Below are positions 24,879 through 35,208 of a stretch of 64,000 nt of DNA, one piece after another. This stretch comes from Leptolyngbya sp. NIES-3755. Its GTDB lineage: Bacteria > Cyanobacteriota > Cyanobacteriia > Leptolyngbyales > Leptolyngbyaceae. Position 1 is the stretch's first letter. Every line of letters starts with the position of its first letter. Below the pieces are notes generated by a model. The model did not search any database, was not told the origin of the DNA, and was given only the letters and a program-made list of their open reading frames with translations. The stretch lies in assembly GCA_001548435.1 (NCBI GenBank), contig AP017308.1, positions 6,147,030 through 6,211,029 of the forward strand, given 5' to 3'. A program made the position numbers and the translations under genes.

Positions 24879-26318
24879 TTACCGAGGGTTGGGAATGGTA
24901 ATATCCACCGCTGTAACAGGTTGCCCTAAAGTTGATAGTGCAGGCTGAATTTCTTTTTCATTCCCTACAACTAAAGTCACCAATTTTTCAGGTTGAAGAT
25001 ACTTCTGGGCGACTCGTTGAACATCTGCGATCGAGGTTGCTTCGACTGCTTTGCGATACTGGAAAATGAAATCTCTCGGATACCCGTAGTATTCATACCG
25101 CAACAATCGCGACAAGGTTTGACTCGGATCTTGGAAGTTGAAGATAAACGAATTCAAAACAGTGTCTTTTGCAAAAGCTAGTTCATCAGATGAGATCGGC
25201 TCTTTGCGAATCCGATCGACTTCCTTAAACACGGATTGAATGAATGGAACCGTCGCTTCCGATCGCGTTTCTCCACTCGCAATGAAGACACCTGGATAAT
25301 CAAATTGAGCGCTCCAACTTGCACCCACAGAATACGCTAATCCTTGACGCGATCGAATTTCATTAAACAATCGTCGTCCAAATCCACTCAGCACATCTTC
25401 CATCACAGTGAGTGCAGGATAGTCAGGATTGTTTAACTGTCCGCCTAAATGTCCGATCCGAAGATAGCTTTGATTCAGTTGCGGTTGATTGACGAAGAAG
25501 ATCCCGCCTTGTTTATCTTGGGAAACGGCTGGAAGTTGTTTTGGTGTGCCTTGCCCTGAAGGTTTCCATGAACCAAATTTGGCTTCGATCAGCGATCGCA
25601 TTTGTTTTGGTTCAAAATCTCCCACAATTCCAAGCAGCATTTGATCCGGTCGGAACGATCGCTGATAGAACTGAATCAAATCCTCACGAGAAATGTTTGC
25701 AAGCGTTGAAAACTCTGTGGTTCGAGCATACGGACTTTCATTGCCGTAGACTAACTTCTGAAATTCTCGACTAGCAATTCCATTCGGATCATCATTTCTT
25801 CGAGCAATTCCGCCTTGAGATTGAACTTTCGCGATCGCTAATTTATCCGGAGCAAACGCAGGCTGTTGAATCACTTCAGCAAATAGATCAAATACTTCCG
25901 GTAAATCTTCTGTCAGCGTATTGAATCCAGCACTTCCGGAGGTCGTTGAAATTCCCGTTTCAACCACTGCTGCTCGTTGTTCAAGCAGTTGATTTAATTG
26001 ATCTGCCGTCCGCTTCTGAGTTCCGCCTGCTCGAATCAGCGTTCCGGTTAGTTCTCCGAGTCCGGTTTGCTGAGTCGCTTCAAATCGATCGCCCGTTCTC
26101 ACGATCGCAGTTCCGCTCACCAATGGCAGTTCATGATCTTCCATCAGATACACGATCATGCCATTTTGCAACTGAAAGCGGGTATAGTCCGGAACTTTGA
26201 CTTCTGGTGGCGCTGAGAATTTTAGATCTGTATAGTGCTTGGGTGTATCTGCAACGGCGGGATGCACAGAGAGCAACACAAACAGCAATGCTGAAATAAA
26301 TAGAGAAATAGCTTTCAT
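24879..26318 (-). CDS. M16-family peptidase homologue lacking the zinc motif
   Basis: 479 residues with a signal peptide (cleavage after AVA, about residue 23). It has the M16 fold (FQLQNGMIVYLMEDHELPLV at the start; SRQGLAYSVGASW later). Where active members carry HxxEH it reads TGLGELTGTL, so it cannot bind zinc there. Such inactive subunits pair with an active one, as in mitochondrial processing peptidase. The active partner is encoded directly upstream with 6 nt between stop and ATG and a shared ribosome site (CAAGGAT). The role is probably periplasmic peptide or protein turnover. Confidence 0.88.
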   Translation of the reverse strand: MKAISLFISALLFVLLSVHPAVADTPKHYTDLKFSAPPEVKVPDYTRFQLQNGMIVYLMEDHELPLVSGTAIVRTGDRFEATQQTGLGELTGTLIRAGGTQKRTADQLNQLLEQRAAVVETGISTTSGSAGFNTLTEDLPEVFDLFAEVIQQPAFAPDKLAIAKVQSQGGIARRNDDPNGIASREFQKLVYGNESPYARTTEFSTLANISREDLIQFYQRSFRPDQMLLGIVGDFEPKQMRSLIEAKFGSWKPSGQGTPKQLPAVSQDKQGGIFFVNQPQLNQSYLRIGHLGGQLNNPDYPALTVMEDVLSGFGRRLFNEIRSRQGLAYSVGASWSAQFDYPGVFIASGETRSEATVPFIQSVFKEVDRIRKEPISSDELAFAKDTVLNSFIFNFQDPSQTLSRLLRYEYYGYPRDFIFQYRKAVEATSIADVQRVAQKYLQPEKLVTLVVGNEKEIQPALSTLGQPVTAVDITIPNPR

Positions 26319-26324
26319 TCGTAC

Positions 26325-27839
26325 TTATCCTTGAGGCAAAATGCGTCCGATCGTGCGATTTTGATCTGTAAACGTGGCTTTGGCGACTCGTTGAATATCC
26401 GCAGGCGTGATTTTCGCGATCGCATCAATTTGCTTAAACAAGTTGCGCCACGTTCCGGTTTTGATTTCATACTCCAAAAGCGATTGAGCCATGCCCATAT
26501 TGGAATCGAGCGATCGTAATAATCCGGCTCTCGCTTGAGTTTTAACGCGATCGAGTTCTTCTGCCGAAACAGGTTGCGTTTTTAATCGATCGATTTCTGC
26601 TCTCAATGCAGGCGCAACTTCTTCCAGCGATCGACCGGGAGCCGTTAACGCATAAAACAGCATCAAATTCGGAAACTTATCGCCTGGAAATCCATTAATC
26701 CCTTGAGCCGCTAATGCAAGTTTCTTTTCTTCAACCAGCGATCGATACAATCTGGAGGTTCGACCATCACTGAGAATGGATGCAATTGACTCGTAAATCG
26801 CATTATCTGGATGATTCAACGCTGGACGATGATAACCTTCCAAATACCAAGGCTGAGATTGCAGTTTCAAGGAAACTTCTCGCTGTTGGGTTTGAGCAGG
26901 TTCAACCGCGACCACATCAGGCGGAGCGGGTTTCGCTTTGTAACGACCGAAATAGATCTGAGCGAGACGTTTCACCTCCGTTGGATTGACATCGCCCACA
27001 ATTGCGATCGTCAAATTATTCGGAACGTAATGCGTCTCAAAAAACTGCTGAACATCTTGCCGCGTCAAATTCACCAAATCTTTCGTGTATCCAATCACCG
27101 GACGGCGATAAGGATGAACTTGAAACGCAGTTCCAACAAACGACTCGATCAATTGTCCGATCGGGGAGTTCTCCGTTCTCAAGCGCCGCTCTTCCAAAAT
27201 GACGGCTTTCTCCTGGAAAAACTCTCGAAATACTGGATCTAGAAATCGTTCAGATTCCAGCGACATCCAAAGTTCTAACTTATTCGATGGAAAACTGTAG
27301 AAATACCGAGTTGCATCACTCGACGTATTCGCGTTCAGTCCAACTCCGCCCGCTTGTTCAACAATTCGACCGAGTTCATTCTGCCGTCCTAATTTCGTCG
27401 CTTCGGCTTGAATTCGATTGAACTCTTTCTGCAACGCGCTAACATCTTTTTTCTGTTCTTGCCCTGATTTAATCTGCGCTGCAAGCTGATCTAACTGATT
27501 CAACAGCGGCTTTTCCGCTTGAAAATTCGAGGTTCCAATCCGAGTCGTACCCTTAAACGCCAAATGCTCTAAAAAGTGGGCAACACCTGTTCTTCCTTCG
27601 GGTTCATCTGCGCCACCGACATCCGCATACGTTAGAAACGAAACTACTGGCGCTTGATGCCGCTCTAACACGATGAACTTCATGCCGTTCTCTAACTTGA
27701 ACTCGGTGACATTTTGAATCACTCGATCGAGATACGGCTGAATCGATTGGTCAGGCAGCGATCGCGCAAATCCGATTCCAGGAACACTGCTCCAACAAAG
27801 GAGAAAAACTAATACAAAACTGGCAATTGTCCGACTCAT
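26325..27839 (-). CDS. M16-family zinc metallopeptidase, active subunit
   Basis: Secreted or periplasmic peptidase. A signal peptide lies within the first 30 residues (FVLVFLLCWSSVPGIGFA). The inverted zinc motif HFLEH (AHFLEHLAFKGT) is complete, and a third acidic ligand is likely in the segment ELWMSLESERFLDP. About 504 residues from ATG 27839, preferred because GGTGAGA precedes it; GTG 27854 and ATG 27848 are alternatives. An extra charged coil (QKKDVSALQKEFNRIQAEA) lies after the zinc motif. It forms an operon with the zinc-less partner downstream. Confidence 0.9.
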   Translation of the reverse strand: MSRTIASFVLVFLLCWSSVPGIGFARSLPDQSIQPYLDRVIQNVTEFKLENGMKFIVLERHQAPVVSFLTYADVGGADEPEGRTGVAHFLEHLAFKGTTRIGTSNFQAEKPLLNQLDQLAAQIKSGQEQKKDVSALQKEFNRIQAEATKLGRQNELGRIVEQAGGVGLNANTSSDATRYFYSFPSNKLELWMSLESERFLDPVFREFFQEKAVILEERRLRTENSPIGQLIESFVGTAFQVHPYRRPVIGYTKDLVNLTRQDVQQFFETHYVPNNLTIAIVGDVNPTEVKRLAQIYFGRYKAKPAPPDVVAVEPAQTQQREVSLKLQSQPWYLEGYHRPALNHPDNAIYESIASILSDGRTSRLYRSLVEEKKLALAAQGINGFPGDKFPNLMLFYALTAPGRSLEEVAPALRAEIDRLKTQPVSAEELDRVKTQARAGLLRSLDSNMGMAQSLLEYEIKTGTWRNLFKQIDAIAKITPADIQRVAKATFTDQNRTIGRILPQG

Positions 27840-27904
27840 TCTCACCATAGTCACGAACCCTTTAAGGCACGTTTTCTAGGATAGAGAGTTTTGTCAAGAT
27901 TGAC

Positions 27905-28198
27905 TTACTTATAGATCTTAAGCGAAGTCGTGACCGTGAAAATATACGTATCAAAGAGCGCACCCGCTACGGCACACGCGCCACCGATGACGATCGCACC
28001 TTCCAGCGCATTCCCGCTGCCAAACGTTTGAAGAAACAACAGCATTTGAGTCGAGCAAGCCTGTCCAAAGGTCATTAGTCCGGGAACAAGACCTAGAAGT
28101 AAAAGCAGCACGATCGCGACTCCAATCAACGTGATCGGCGCTAGGAAGCTTAACAGACTGGCTAAGAACAGCGATCGAAAATAATTCAGGGTGAGCAT
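27905..28198 (-). CDS. Small membrane protein of unknown function
   Basis: 97 residues with two strong hydrophobic stretches (LFLASLLSFLAPITLIGVAI running on to LVPGLM, and AIVIGGACAVAGALFDTYIF). It looks like a two-helix membrane protein; no family is recognised. GGTGAA precedes the ATG. It is divergent from psaL with 272 nt between them. That gap (28199-28470) should hold both promoters, and I see no convincing operator in it. Confidence 0.6.
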   Translation of the reverse strand: MLTLNYFRSLFLASLLSFLAPITLIGVAIVLLLLLGLVPGLMTFGQACSTQMLLFLQTFGSGNALEGAIVIGGACAVAGALFDTYIFTVTTSLKIYK

Positions 28199-28470
28199 AA
28201 TTCACCTATGTAAAACGAACTGACTACAGGTTGAAACTTTTCTAAGAATACGGGGGATTTCCAGGTTTGGGGCGAGATGTTGCTAAATCTTAAATCTTTA
28301 TAAAGAAACTTGGTTAAATCTCCCCGCAATCATGCCATCAGTAAACTCTGAAATGTTGTAACTGACTTTACGAGTTCACAAACCGATAAGATTGTGCCTT
28401 CAGAGCGATGAAGCCGAAAAACTTACCCTCGTAAGATCGCTCCAGCACTTTGTGAAAAGGACTATTTTCT

Positions 28471-28995
28471 ATGCAAATTCTTAGACATCCTGAGGCGACG
28501 AATCGCGCTGATGATCCCCGCAACAAAGAGGTGATTTTCCCCGCCTACGATATTCAAAACGGCAACCTCGCTACCCCGATTAATTCCTCTCCGCTCGTTC
28601 GCTCTTATATCAATGCGTTGCCTGCTTACCGCGAAGGACTTTCCCCGCTGCGTCGTGGATTGGAAGTCGGCTTGGCACACGGTTATTGGATTATCGGACC
28701 TTTTGCAAAATTGGGACCCCTGCGCGATACCGACCTAGCAAACTTGGCAGGCTTGCTTTCCACGATCGGACTCGTCATCATCTCTACTCTTGCAATTTCG
28801 CTTTACGGCGCAAGCAATCCTCCCGCTCCGATGACAACAATTACTACGCCAAACCCACCCAGCGAACTCAAAACTGGACACGGTTGGAACGAGTATGCGT
28901 CTGGCTTCTTGGTCGGGGGTGTTGGGGGTGCAGCGTTCGCTTACTTCTTGCTAACGAACTTCGCTCTGTTCAAGAATTTCGCCAGCGGTTTGTAA
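28471..28995 (+). CDS. psaL: Photosystem I reaction centre subunit XI
   Basis: 174 residues. PsaL holds PSI monomers together in trimers or tetramers in the thylakoid membrane. Recognisable parts: the N-terminal NPLATPINSS-type region (GNLATPINSSPLVRSYINAL), RRGLEVGLAHGYWIIGPF, LRDTDLANLAGLLSTIGL and a final membrane helix FLVGGVGGAAFAYFLL. The Pro-rich insert in the lumenal loop (NPPAPMTTITTPNPPSELKT) is a variable region between forms. An AAAGGA ribosome site precedes the ATG. psaI is not beside it. Confidence 0.97.
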   Translation: MQILRHPEATNRADDPRNKEVIFPAYDIQNGNLATPINSSPLVRSYINALPAYREGLSPLRRGLEVGLAHGYWIIGPFAKLGPLRDTDLANLAGLLSTIGLVIISTLAISLYGASNPPAPMTTITTPNPPSELKTGHGWNEYASGFLVGGVGGAAFAYFLLTNFALFKNFASGL

Positions 28996-29016
28996 GAATC
29001 TGTTGGTCGATCGAAG

Positions 29017-29049
29017 CGAGTGGGTATCTTAAGGATCGCCCACTCGTTT
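29017..29049 (+). terminator. psaL terminator
   Basis: Perfect 8-bp arms CGAGTGGG (29017-29024) and CCCACTCG (29039-29046), followed by TTTG, 21 nt after the psaL stop. Confidence 0.75.
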
Positions 29050-29100
29050 GGCTGTGTAGTGAAATTGACTGCACTGGGCGAAATCAAGCCCTACGATAAA

Positions 29101-29667
29101 TTAGCAAACCGCAGCAGGTTCATATAACGCCTGTTCGATTTCCCCCAAAGCCCGTTCTAAATCGTCGTTGACCACCTGAATGTCAAACTCTCCAGCAGCA
29201 TCCACTTCTTCCCAGGCTCGTTTCAGCCGTCGTTCGATCGCGGTTTCCGAGTCTTGTCCGCGTCCTCGAATTCTGGCTTCGAGTTCCACCATTGAAGGGG
29301 GTGCGATGAAGATCTGGAGAGCGCTGGGGAACGATTTGCGGATTTGGCGTGCTCCATCGAGTTCAATTTCGAGAATCACCCATTTGCCTTCGCGAGTTTT
29401 TTCTTCGACGGTGCGTCTGGGAGTTCCGTAACAGTTTCCAGCGAATTCTGCCCATTCGAGAAATTCTCCTTGAGCAACCATTCGTTCAAATTGGGGTCGG
29501 GTGACAAAGTAATAATTTTTGCCATCGACTTCTCCGGGGCGGGGGGATCGGGTTGTGACCGAAACCGAGAGATACAGATCCTCGTGACGCTGGATCAGCG
29601 ATCGAAGCAAGGTTCCTTTTCCGACACCGCTTGGTCCTGTTAAAACAATGAGTCTACCCTTGCTCAT
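29101..29667 (-). CDS. gmk: Guanylate kinase
   Basis: Phosphorylates GMP to GDP. It is 188 residues with the P-loop GPSGVGKGT (11-19), the GMP-binding region [20 protein letters not shown], and the lid ([18 protein letters not shown]). The usual order remA-gmk is kept, with remA 116 nt upstream on the same strand. The short C-terminus ALYEPAAVC ends the protein. Confidence 0.97.
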   Translation of the reverse strand: MSKGRLIVLTGPSGVGKGTLLRSLIQRHEDLYLSVSVTTRSPRPGEVDGKNYYFVTRPQFERMVAQGEFLEWAEFAGNCYGTPRRTVEEKTREGKWVILEIELDGARQIRKSFPSALQIFIAPPSMVELEARIRGRGQDSETAIERRLKRAWEEVDAAGEFDIQVVNDDLERALGEIEQALYEPAAVC

Positions 29668-29783
29668 AGCTGCCTATTTTGGTTTGCGCTAGTGTTCCCA
29701 GTTTTCTGATTCTGTGAGTATAGCTTGCAACTCGACTGAATTAGTTAACGAAAGGGTGAAGGATTAAGAGGTTTTCCCAAATT

Positions 29784-30047
29784 CTATTCCCCAATTCCAT
29801 CTTTGGTGAATAAAAATCGGTTGGCAACTGTCTCCGGTTGGATGGCGGAAAGCACGATATGACCGGAATCCATGATGATCACGGCACGAGTTCGCCGCCC
29901 GTAGGTGGCATCGATCAGTTTGTCGCTTTCACGGGCATCGCTGACAATTCGTTTAATCGGTGCAGAATCGGGAGAGACGATCGCGATAATTCGATGCGCT
30001 GAGACGATATTGCCAAATCCGATATTGATCAGCTTGATCTCGCTCAT
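29784..30047 (-). CDS. remA: RemA/DUF370 family regulatory protein
   Basis: 87 residues ([40 protein letters not shown]). This matches the RemA/DUF370 family, which in Bacillus is a DNA-binding regulator of matrix genes and is commonly placed before gmk. Its target genes in cyanobacteria are not known to me. It follows the Uma2 gene upstream with 1 nt between, so the three minus-strand genes may form one transcript. Confidence 0.9.
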   Translation of the reverse strand: MSEIKLINIGFGNIVSAHRIIAIVSPDSAPIKRIVSDARESDKLIDATYGRRTRAVIIMDSGHIVLSAIQPETVANRFLFTKDGIGE

Positions 30048-30048
30048 A

Positions 30049-30738
30049 TTAATTGGGTGGGATTTGATCGGGATCGATGCCGATCGATCTTAAGTATTCT
30101 TCAAGTTGTTGCGCTCGTTGGCGTTCTGCTTCTAGCGATCGTTCTAATTCTGTGGCTCGTTGTCGGGCTTGTTCGGCTCGTTGGTCAAGCTCGATCGAAC
30201 TTAGAAAAGATCTGCCATCGGGACGGTAAATCACCAGTTCTCGCCCCAATCTGAATTCAATTCCCATTCGCGGACTCGTCCAACCATTCATTTGTGGAAT
30301 CGGAACTAGAATGTCTCCCTGACGAATCCAGCCTTGTAGCTCGATTTGATCGGGATCATAGACGTAATATTCCTCAATTCCATGAAGCTGATAGAAGTCC
30401 CGTTTGGCATTCATTTCCTGATCCGTGTTGCTCGATGACAAAATCTCGAACGCGACTTGGGGCGGAATATTATTTTCTTCCCATTGTTTGTACGAGCCGC
30501 GTCTGCCTTTTGGTCTGCCGAACACGACCATTGCATCAGGAGCCGCTGAACCTGCCGATCGAGATTTGACCGGATACCAAAGCAAATCGCCTGCAACAAA
30601 AACATTGGGATCATCTGCAAATAGAATCTCAAGATTTTCTTTGATCAGAACGATCCAACGAAATTGCTCGGTATTATCGGACATCGGTTTGCCGTCACTG
30701 TCGGGAAAGAGAAGATCAGTTGGAGAGTAAGTGGTCAT
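30049..30738 (-). CDS. Uma2-family putative nuclease with C-terminal coiled coil
   Basis: 229 residues. The Uma2 core is present ([60 protein letters not shown]), giving the acidic and lysine residues of the predicted PD-(D/E)XK site. After about residue 180 a charged coiled coil ([20 protein letters not shown]) ends the protein. This variant is common in cyanobacteria. Second Uma2 gene of the window; the copy at 14821 lacks the tail. Confidence 0.85.
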   Translation of the reverse strand: MTTYSPTDLLFPDSDGKPMSDNTEQFRWIVLIKENLEILFADDPNVFVAGDLLWYPVKSRSAGSAAPDAMVVFGRPKGRRGSYKQWEENNIPPQVAFEILSSSNTDQEMNAKRDFYQLHGIEEYYVYDPDQIELQGWIRQGDILVPIPQMNGWTSPRMGIEFRLGRELVIYRPDGRSFLSSIELDQRAEQARQRATELERSLEAERQRAQQLEEYLRSIGIDPDQIPPN

Positions 30739-30854
30739 CTCAGCATCTCGACAACGGGACTTTACCTATAATTTTAGAATGATTTTCTGAATTTTTTGTA
30801 CCAGCCGTAGATTTTGACCTACGATACTGTCAATCTGTACGAAAAGTTTAGAGA

Positions 30855-31103
30855 ATGAACGCTTTAGTGAATGTTGATGCGACGATCGACGTGAATGAGA
30901 ATGACTACGCGACTTATCTCGATCCGACTCTGATTCAATCAGCGCGGTTGATCTATGAAACGTATTTTGCGGTTCATCCGGATATCGATCGACCTTTAGG
31001 CGTGGCAATTAATCGAATTACGCATCGCGGCAAAATCATTTTTTCAGGCAAACCGATTCTATTGCCGCAAGAGTGTTTTATTCCCTTTGAATTAATTGAG
31101 TAG
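30855..31103 (+). CDS. Small protein of unknown function
   Basis: 82 residues (MNALVNVDATIDVNENDYAT, IYETYFAVHPDIDRPLGVAI, GKPILLPQECFIPFELIE). Acidic, compact, no signal or membrane segment, no family recognised. Codon use and HIP-like GATCG sites match the neighbours. It precedes pilD by 51 nt in the same direction. Confidence 0.55.
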   Translation: MNALVNVDATIDVNENDYATYLDPTLIQSARLIYETYFAVHPDIDRPLGVAINRITHRGKIIFSGKPILLPQECFIPFELIE

Positions 31104-31154
31104 AAATACCAGAATTGTAGAAATAAGGGCACGAATTTGGCTCGATCGAGTTAA

Positions 31155-31994
31155 ATGAAACTTGCCCTCATGCCTGCTCAATTTATGGATTTGCTTGCGA
31201 TTCCTGCCCTTGTTTTGGTGTTTTTTATTGGAGCCTCGATCGGGAGCTTTCTCAATGTAGTGATCTACCGATTGCCTGCTGGACTGTCTTTAATTTATCC
31301 CCCATCACGTTGTCCGCATTGTTTAACTCGCCTGAAAAAACGCGAGAATATTCCAGTGTTCGGCTGGCTACGACTAAAGGGAAAATGTGCTCATTGTAAA
31401 ACTCGAATTTCGCCTCGATATCCAATCATTGAAGCGGTGACAGGACTCTTATTTTTAGTCGTCTTTCTGCGCTTCGATATTTCTCTGAAAACTCTAGGAT
31501 ACTGGGCGTTTATTAGTTGGCTTTTAGCGCTATCTATGATCGATTTGGATACGATGACGTTGCCGAATCCGTTGACGCAATCGGGCTTAGTGTTGGGGTT
31601 AGTATTTCAAACTGCGATCGGCTTTTCAACAGGTGGCATTGTCGGCACAATTCAAGGATTCATTAGCGGCGTAATCGGTGCGATCGTAGGAGTTTGGCTC
31701 TTAGACTTAATCGGAATTACCGGATCAATGATTCTGGGACAGGCTGCAATGGGAGCCGGAGACTCGAAACTGATGGCAATGATCGGGGCTTGGTTGGGTT
31801 GGCAGTTGATGTTAATTGGGGGATTTCTGGCTTGTTTGACAGGCTCGATCGTAGGAATTGCGGCACTCAAATCCGGGCGATTGTCGCGTCGTCAAGCGAT
31901 GCCATTTGGACCATTTTTAGCACTGGGAGCCGGATTAAGCCTATTTTACGGACAAGCGATGCTCTCGAACTATCTGCAATTATTCGCGCTTTAG
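31155..31994 (+). CDS. pilD: Prepilin peptidase / N-methyltransferase
   Basis: Inner-membrane enzyme that cleaves type IV prepilin leaders and N-methylates the new end. It is 279 residues. The N-terminal cytoplasmic domain has the tetracysteine pair CPHC and CAHC. The two catalytic aspartates are in MIDLDTMTLPN and GAGDSKLMAMIGAW (GxGD). About seven hydrophobic segments. ATGs at 31173 and 31188 (MDLLAIPALVLVFF) are also plausible starts. The genus is therefore likely to be piliated and motile or competent. Confidence 0.93.
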   Translation: MKLALMPAQFMDLLAIPALVLVFFIGASIGSFLNVVIYRLPAGLSLIYPPSRCPHCLTRLKKRENIPVFGWLRLKGKCAHCKTRISPRYPIIEAVTGLLFLVVFLRFDISLKTLGYWAFISWLLALSMIDLDTMTLPNPLTQSGLVLGLVFQTAIGFSTGGIVGTIQGFISGVIGAIVGVWLLDLIGITGSMILGQAAMGAGDSKLMAMIGAWLGWQLMLIGGFLACLTGSIVGIAALKSGRLSRRQAMPFGPFLALGAGLSLFYGQAMLSNYLQLFAL

Positions 31995-32281
31995 TTTGCT
32001 CGGTCTAATTCGCCTTTGGCTTGCGCTAATTGAAGTTCAAGAATTTCGATCTTTTCTCTTAAGCGTCCTGGAGGAGTGATTCGGCAATCTGCAAACGTTA
32101 ACGCATCTACATCTAGAAATCCAGCGATCGCCATTTCTACAACTAGCTCGATCGGATAGTCGATCGATGTTGCATATTCCCTCAGTGCATGACTAATTTT
32201 TTGAGGCAATAGATCCAAAATGCCCTTTGCCGCTTCAGGAGAAAGAACATCTTCAGAAGACATCTGTGCGGGAGTGTGCAT
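31991..32281 (-). CDS. Small protein of unknown function
   Basis: 96 residues: an acidic helical start (SEDVLSPEAAKGILDLLPQK), a middle REYATSIDYPIELVVEMAIA and a coiled-coil end (REKIEILELQLAQAKGELDR). No family recognised. It starts 3 nt after the stop of the GIY-YIG gene, so the pair is an operon. It overlaps the convergent pilD end by 4 nt. Confidence 0.6.
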   Translation of the reverse strand: MHTPAQMSSEDVLSPEAAKGILDLLPQKISHALREYATSIDYPIELVVEMAIAGFLDVDALTFADCRITPPGRLREKIEILELQLAQAKGELDRAN

Positions 32282-32284
32282 CGG

Positions 32285-32701
32285 CTAATCCTTCCTTTTT
32301 GGGAGTCTAACGTTATAGCGCGGCTGAATCGTTTCTAATATGTATTCTTCTATAGCTAAGGCGGTTCGCGCCCAATTGGGTGAAAGGGTTACTACAGCAA
32401 TTCTAATCTCATCTGGATCAAGTCGCTCAAGAAACGCCAGTACTAAAGCACTGTGTCCACCTTGAAATCGTTCTCTAACGCTCTTTGCCTTACCGATATA
32501 AAGAATCCCTTCTGTTCTACTTTTGACAGCATAGATTCCAGGACGGGCTGGTAAATTGCTAAACGTTTTGATTAACGGATAACACTCTTCAAATTTGATT
32601 AAAGTCAAGATTTCTAAAATTCTGAGGGCTTCTATCTGGATTAGCTCATCGATCATCAATTTTTCTACAAGGTCGTGCGGCAAATTCCATTCTCTCAGCA
32701 C
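32285..32701 (-). CDS. GIY-YIG nuclease-domain protein
   Basis: 138 residues. After a helical N-terminal third, the GIY-YIG module begins (PARPGIYAVKSRTEGILYIG), with the Arg of the active site in SVRERFQGGH and a later Glu in AIEEYILETIQPRYN. The domain cleaves DNA in UvrC and homing enzymes. Stand-alone cyanobacterial forms are uncharacterised as far as I know. Divergent from pheT, with 63 nt between them. Confidence 0.8.
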   Translation of the reverse strand: MLREWNLPHDLVEKLMIDELIQIEALRILEILTLIKFEECYPLIKTFSNLPARPGIYAVKSRTEGILYIGKAKSVRERFQGGHSALVLAFLERLDPDEIRIAVVTLSPNWARTALAIEEYILETIQPRYNVRLPKRKD

Positions 32702-32764
32702 AAGCGCTGTACATTGTCCAAGAGCGGTAGAATGAGGTCTGATTAGCGTGGTTGAAATCGACGG

Positions 32765-35197
32765 ATGCGTATCTCTCTGAATTGGTTGCGGGAACTGGTA
32801 GATATTTCAATGACTCCAGAAGCGTTGGCGGAAAAGCTGACGATGGCGGGGTTTGAGGTCGAAGATATTGAAGATCGACGCACCTGGGCAGATGGGGTTG
32901 TCGTGGGAAAAGTGCTGACGCGAGAACAGCATCCGAATGCCGATCGCTTAAGTCTCTGTACAGTCGATATTGGGGCGGAAAGTCCGTCTCAAATTGTGTG
33001 TGGTGCAGCAAATGTTCGGGCTGATATTTTTGTTGCCGTTGCGACCTTGGGCACGTATTTGCCGAATGTAGATTTGAAGATTAAGCCTGCAAAGCTCAGA
33101 GGCGTTGAATCGAAAGGCATGATCTGTTCGATGTCAGAATTGGGACTGACGAAAGATTCAGAAGGAATTCATATCTTTGATCAGTCGGTGACGGGGGAAT
33201 TGAAGCCCGGAATGGATGTGCGCCCGTTGTTGGGATTGGATGATGCAATTTTAGATTTGACTTCGACTGCGAATCGGGCAGATGCACTCAGCATGGTCGG
33301 GATTGCGCGGGAAGTGGCGGCTTTGACGGGTGGAACATTGCGATTACCGGAACCTGCTGCGCCTGCGGTTGAAGAAAAGCGATCGCTTTCTATTTCAATT
33401 CAAGATGGTCAAGTTTGCCCGACTTACATTGGCACGATTATCGAGAACGTGAAAATCGCGCCTTCTCCTTTGTGGTTGCAGCGTCGATTGTTAGCAGCGG
33501 GAGTTCGATCGATTAATAACATTGTCGATGTGACGAACTACATCATGCTGGAATGGGGACAGCCGCTTCATGCGTTTGATCTCGATAGCTTGGTGAAAGT
33601 TGCGGGAACGGAGCAGATTGAAATGGGCGTGAGATTTGCTCGATCGGGTGAATCAGTCAAAACGCTGGATGGTCAAGATCGTAAGCTTCAAGAACAAGCA
33701 TTGCTCATCACCGTGAATGATAAGCCGACAATGTTGGCGGGTGTGTTCGGTGGTGAAGAAACGGAAGTAAGCGATAGTACTCAAAATATATTGTTAGAAG
33801 CAGCGATTTTTGATTCTGCGGCAATTCGGAGATCAGCACGATCGCAAGGTTTGAGAACGGAAGCGTCTGCAAGATATGAACGCGGTGTAAACTTGGCAGG
33901 ACTTGAAACAGCGAGTCGTCGGGCAATTGAATTGCTGCTCGAAGTCGCGGGTGGAACTGTTACGGCTCAGAATACGATCGACAATCGCCAAGGAACTTTA
34001 ACCAGAACGATCGAGCTTCGATTAGAGCGAGTTCGCGAAGTTTTGGGATTGGTCGAATCTGATGAAAACTTTGGTGAACTACAAGCGGGTGATGTTGAGC
34101 GAACCTTAACTGCTTTGGGCTGTGAGTTGAAATCGAATGGTTCAGACACTTGGATCGTAACGGTTCCACCTTATCGGTATCGAGACTTAGAGCGTGAGAT
34201 TGATTTGATCGAAGAAGTTGCGCGGCTCTATGGGTACAACAATTTCAGAGATACATTACCTGCTGAAACTGAACTGGGATATTTGTCGATCGAGCAAGTG
34301 ATCAAGCGCAAAGTTCGCGAAGCATTCCGAGCGGCAGGACTCACCGAAGTCATCCACTATTCCCTTGGTAAACCAGGCGAAGAAAGACAGGTCGTTCTGG
34401 CAAATCCATTGTTCACTGAGTATTCTGCACTGAGAACCGATTTGATCAATGGATTGATCGAAGCTTTCCAGTACAACTTAGAACAAGGCAATGGAGCATT
34501 AAATAGCTTTGAGATTGGTCATATCTTTGCTCAAGAAGAAGAACTGATCGAATCTGAAGCGATCGGCGGAATTTTGGGCGGCGATCCCACGACAGGTAAA
34601 TGGATTCGCGGTGGTAAAGATCAGCCAATGTCTTGGTTTGAAGCAAAAGGCTTGTTAGATGCGGTGTTCGATCGCATTAGTTTAACAGTCGAATATCAGC
34701 CCGATCGACGTGATCCGCGTTTGCATCCAGGCAGAACAGCATCGCTATGGGTGAAAGGCGAACGACTTGGAACATTCGGACAGTTACATCCTCAATTGCG
34801 TCAAGAGCGCAGTTTACCCGATGAGGTGTATGCGTTCCAATTAGATCTGGAGGTTGTGATTCGGCAGCTTGCAACCGATGAGGCATTAGTTCCCATCTTT
34901 AAGGCGTTCTCAACCTATCCCGCTTCCGATCGAGATATCGCGTTCTATGCGGCGCGTGATGTTGCAGTGAGCGATTTAGAGCGCACGATCGTTAAAGCAG
35001 GCGGAAAACTGCTTGAATCGGTGGAGTTGTTTGATGAATATAAAGGCAATCGTGTTCCTGAAGGACAGCGGAGTTTGGCGTTTCGATTGGTGTATCGGGC
35101 AGACGATCGTACTTTGAAAGATGAAGATGTTGATCCGGTTCATCAGAAAGTACGGGAAGCATTGACTGAAAAATTCCGGGTAGAACTGAGAAGCTAA
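32765..35197 (+). CDS. pheT: Phenylalanyl-tRNA synthetase beta subunit
   Basis: 810 residues, the usual length. An N-terminal tRNA-binding domain ([20 protein letters not shown]) is followed by the B3/4 editing domain ([20 protein letters not shown]), the B5 DNA-binding-like domain, the catalytic-like core ([33 protein letters not shown]) and a C-terminal anticodon-binding domain (FPxxxRD-like [16 protein letters not shown]). Pairs with PheS, which is not in the window. A YciI gene follows 11 nt later. Confidence 0.97.
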   Translation: MRISLNWLRELVDISMTPEALAEKLTMAGFEVEDIEDRRTWADGVVVGKVLTREQHPNADRLSLCTVDIGAESPSQIVCGAANVRADIFVAVATLGTYLPNVDLKIKPAKLRGVESKGMICSMSELGLTKDSEGIHIFDQSVTGELKPGMDVRPLLGLDDAILDLTSTANRADALSMVGIAREVAALTGGTLRLPEPAAPAVEEKRSLSISIQDGQVCPTYIGTIIENVKIAPSPLWLQRRLLAAGVRSINNIVDVTNYIMLEWGQPLHAFDLDSLVKVAGTEQIEMGVRFARSGESVKTLDGQDRKLQEQALLITVNDKPTMLAGVFGGEETEVSDSTQNILLEAAIFDSAAIRRSARSQGLRTEASARYERGVNLAGLETASRRAIELLLEVAGGTVTAQNTIDNRQGTLTRTIELRLERVREVLGLVESDENFGELQAGDVERTLTALGCELKSNGSDTWIVTVPPYRYRDLEREIDLIEEVARLYGYNNFRDTLPAETELGYLSIEQVIKRKVREAFRAAGLTEVIHYSLGKPGEERQVVLANPLFTEYSALRTDLINGLIEAFQYNLEQGNGALNSFEIGHIFAQEEELIESEAIGGILGGDPTTGKWIRGGKDQPMSWFEAKGLLDAVFDRISLTVEYQPDRRDPRLHPGRTASLWVKGERLGTFGQLHPQLRQERSLPDEVYAFQLDLEVVIRQLATDEALVPIFKAFSTYPASDRDIAFYAARDVAVSDLERTIVKAGGKLLESVELFDEYKGNRVPEGQRSLAFRLVYRADDRTLKDEDVDPVHQKVREALTEKFRVELRS

Positions 35198-35208
35198 GGA
35201 GTGAAACT

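Noticed and set aside
26811-27242. 143-codon plus-strand frame.
   Set aside because: It lies fully opposite the M16 peptidase gene and has no domain; a shadow frame.
28341-28365. HLR1-like (RpaB) site before psaL on the minus strand (GTTACAAC).
   Set aside because: Only one half matches; the second repeat at the proper spacing has several mismatches.
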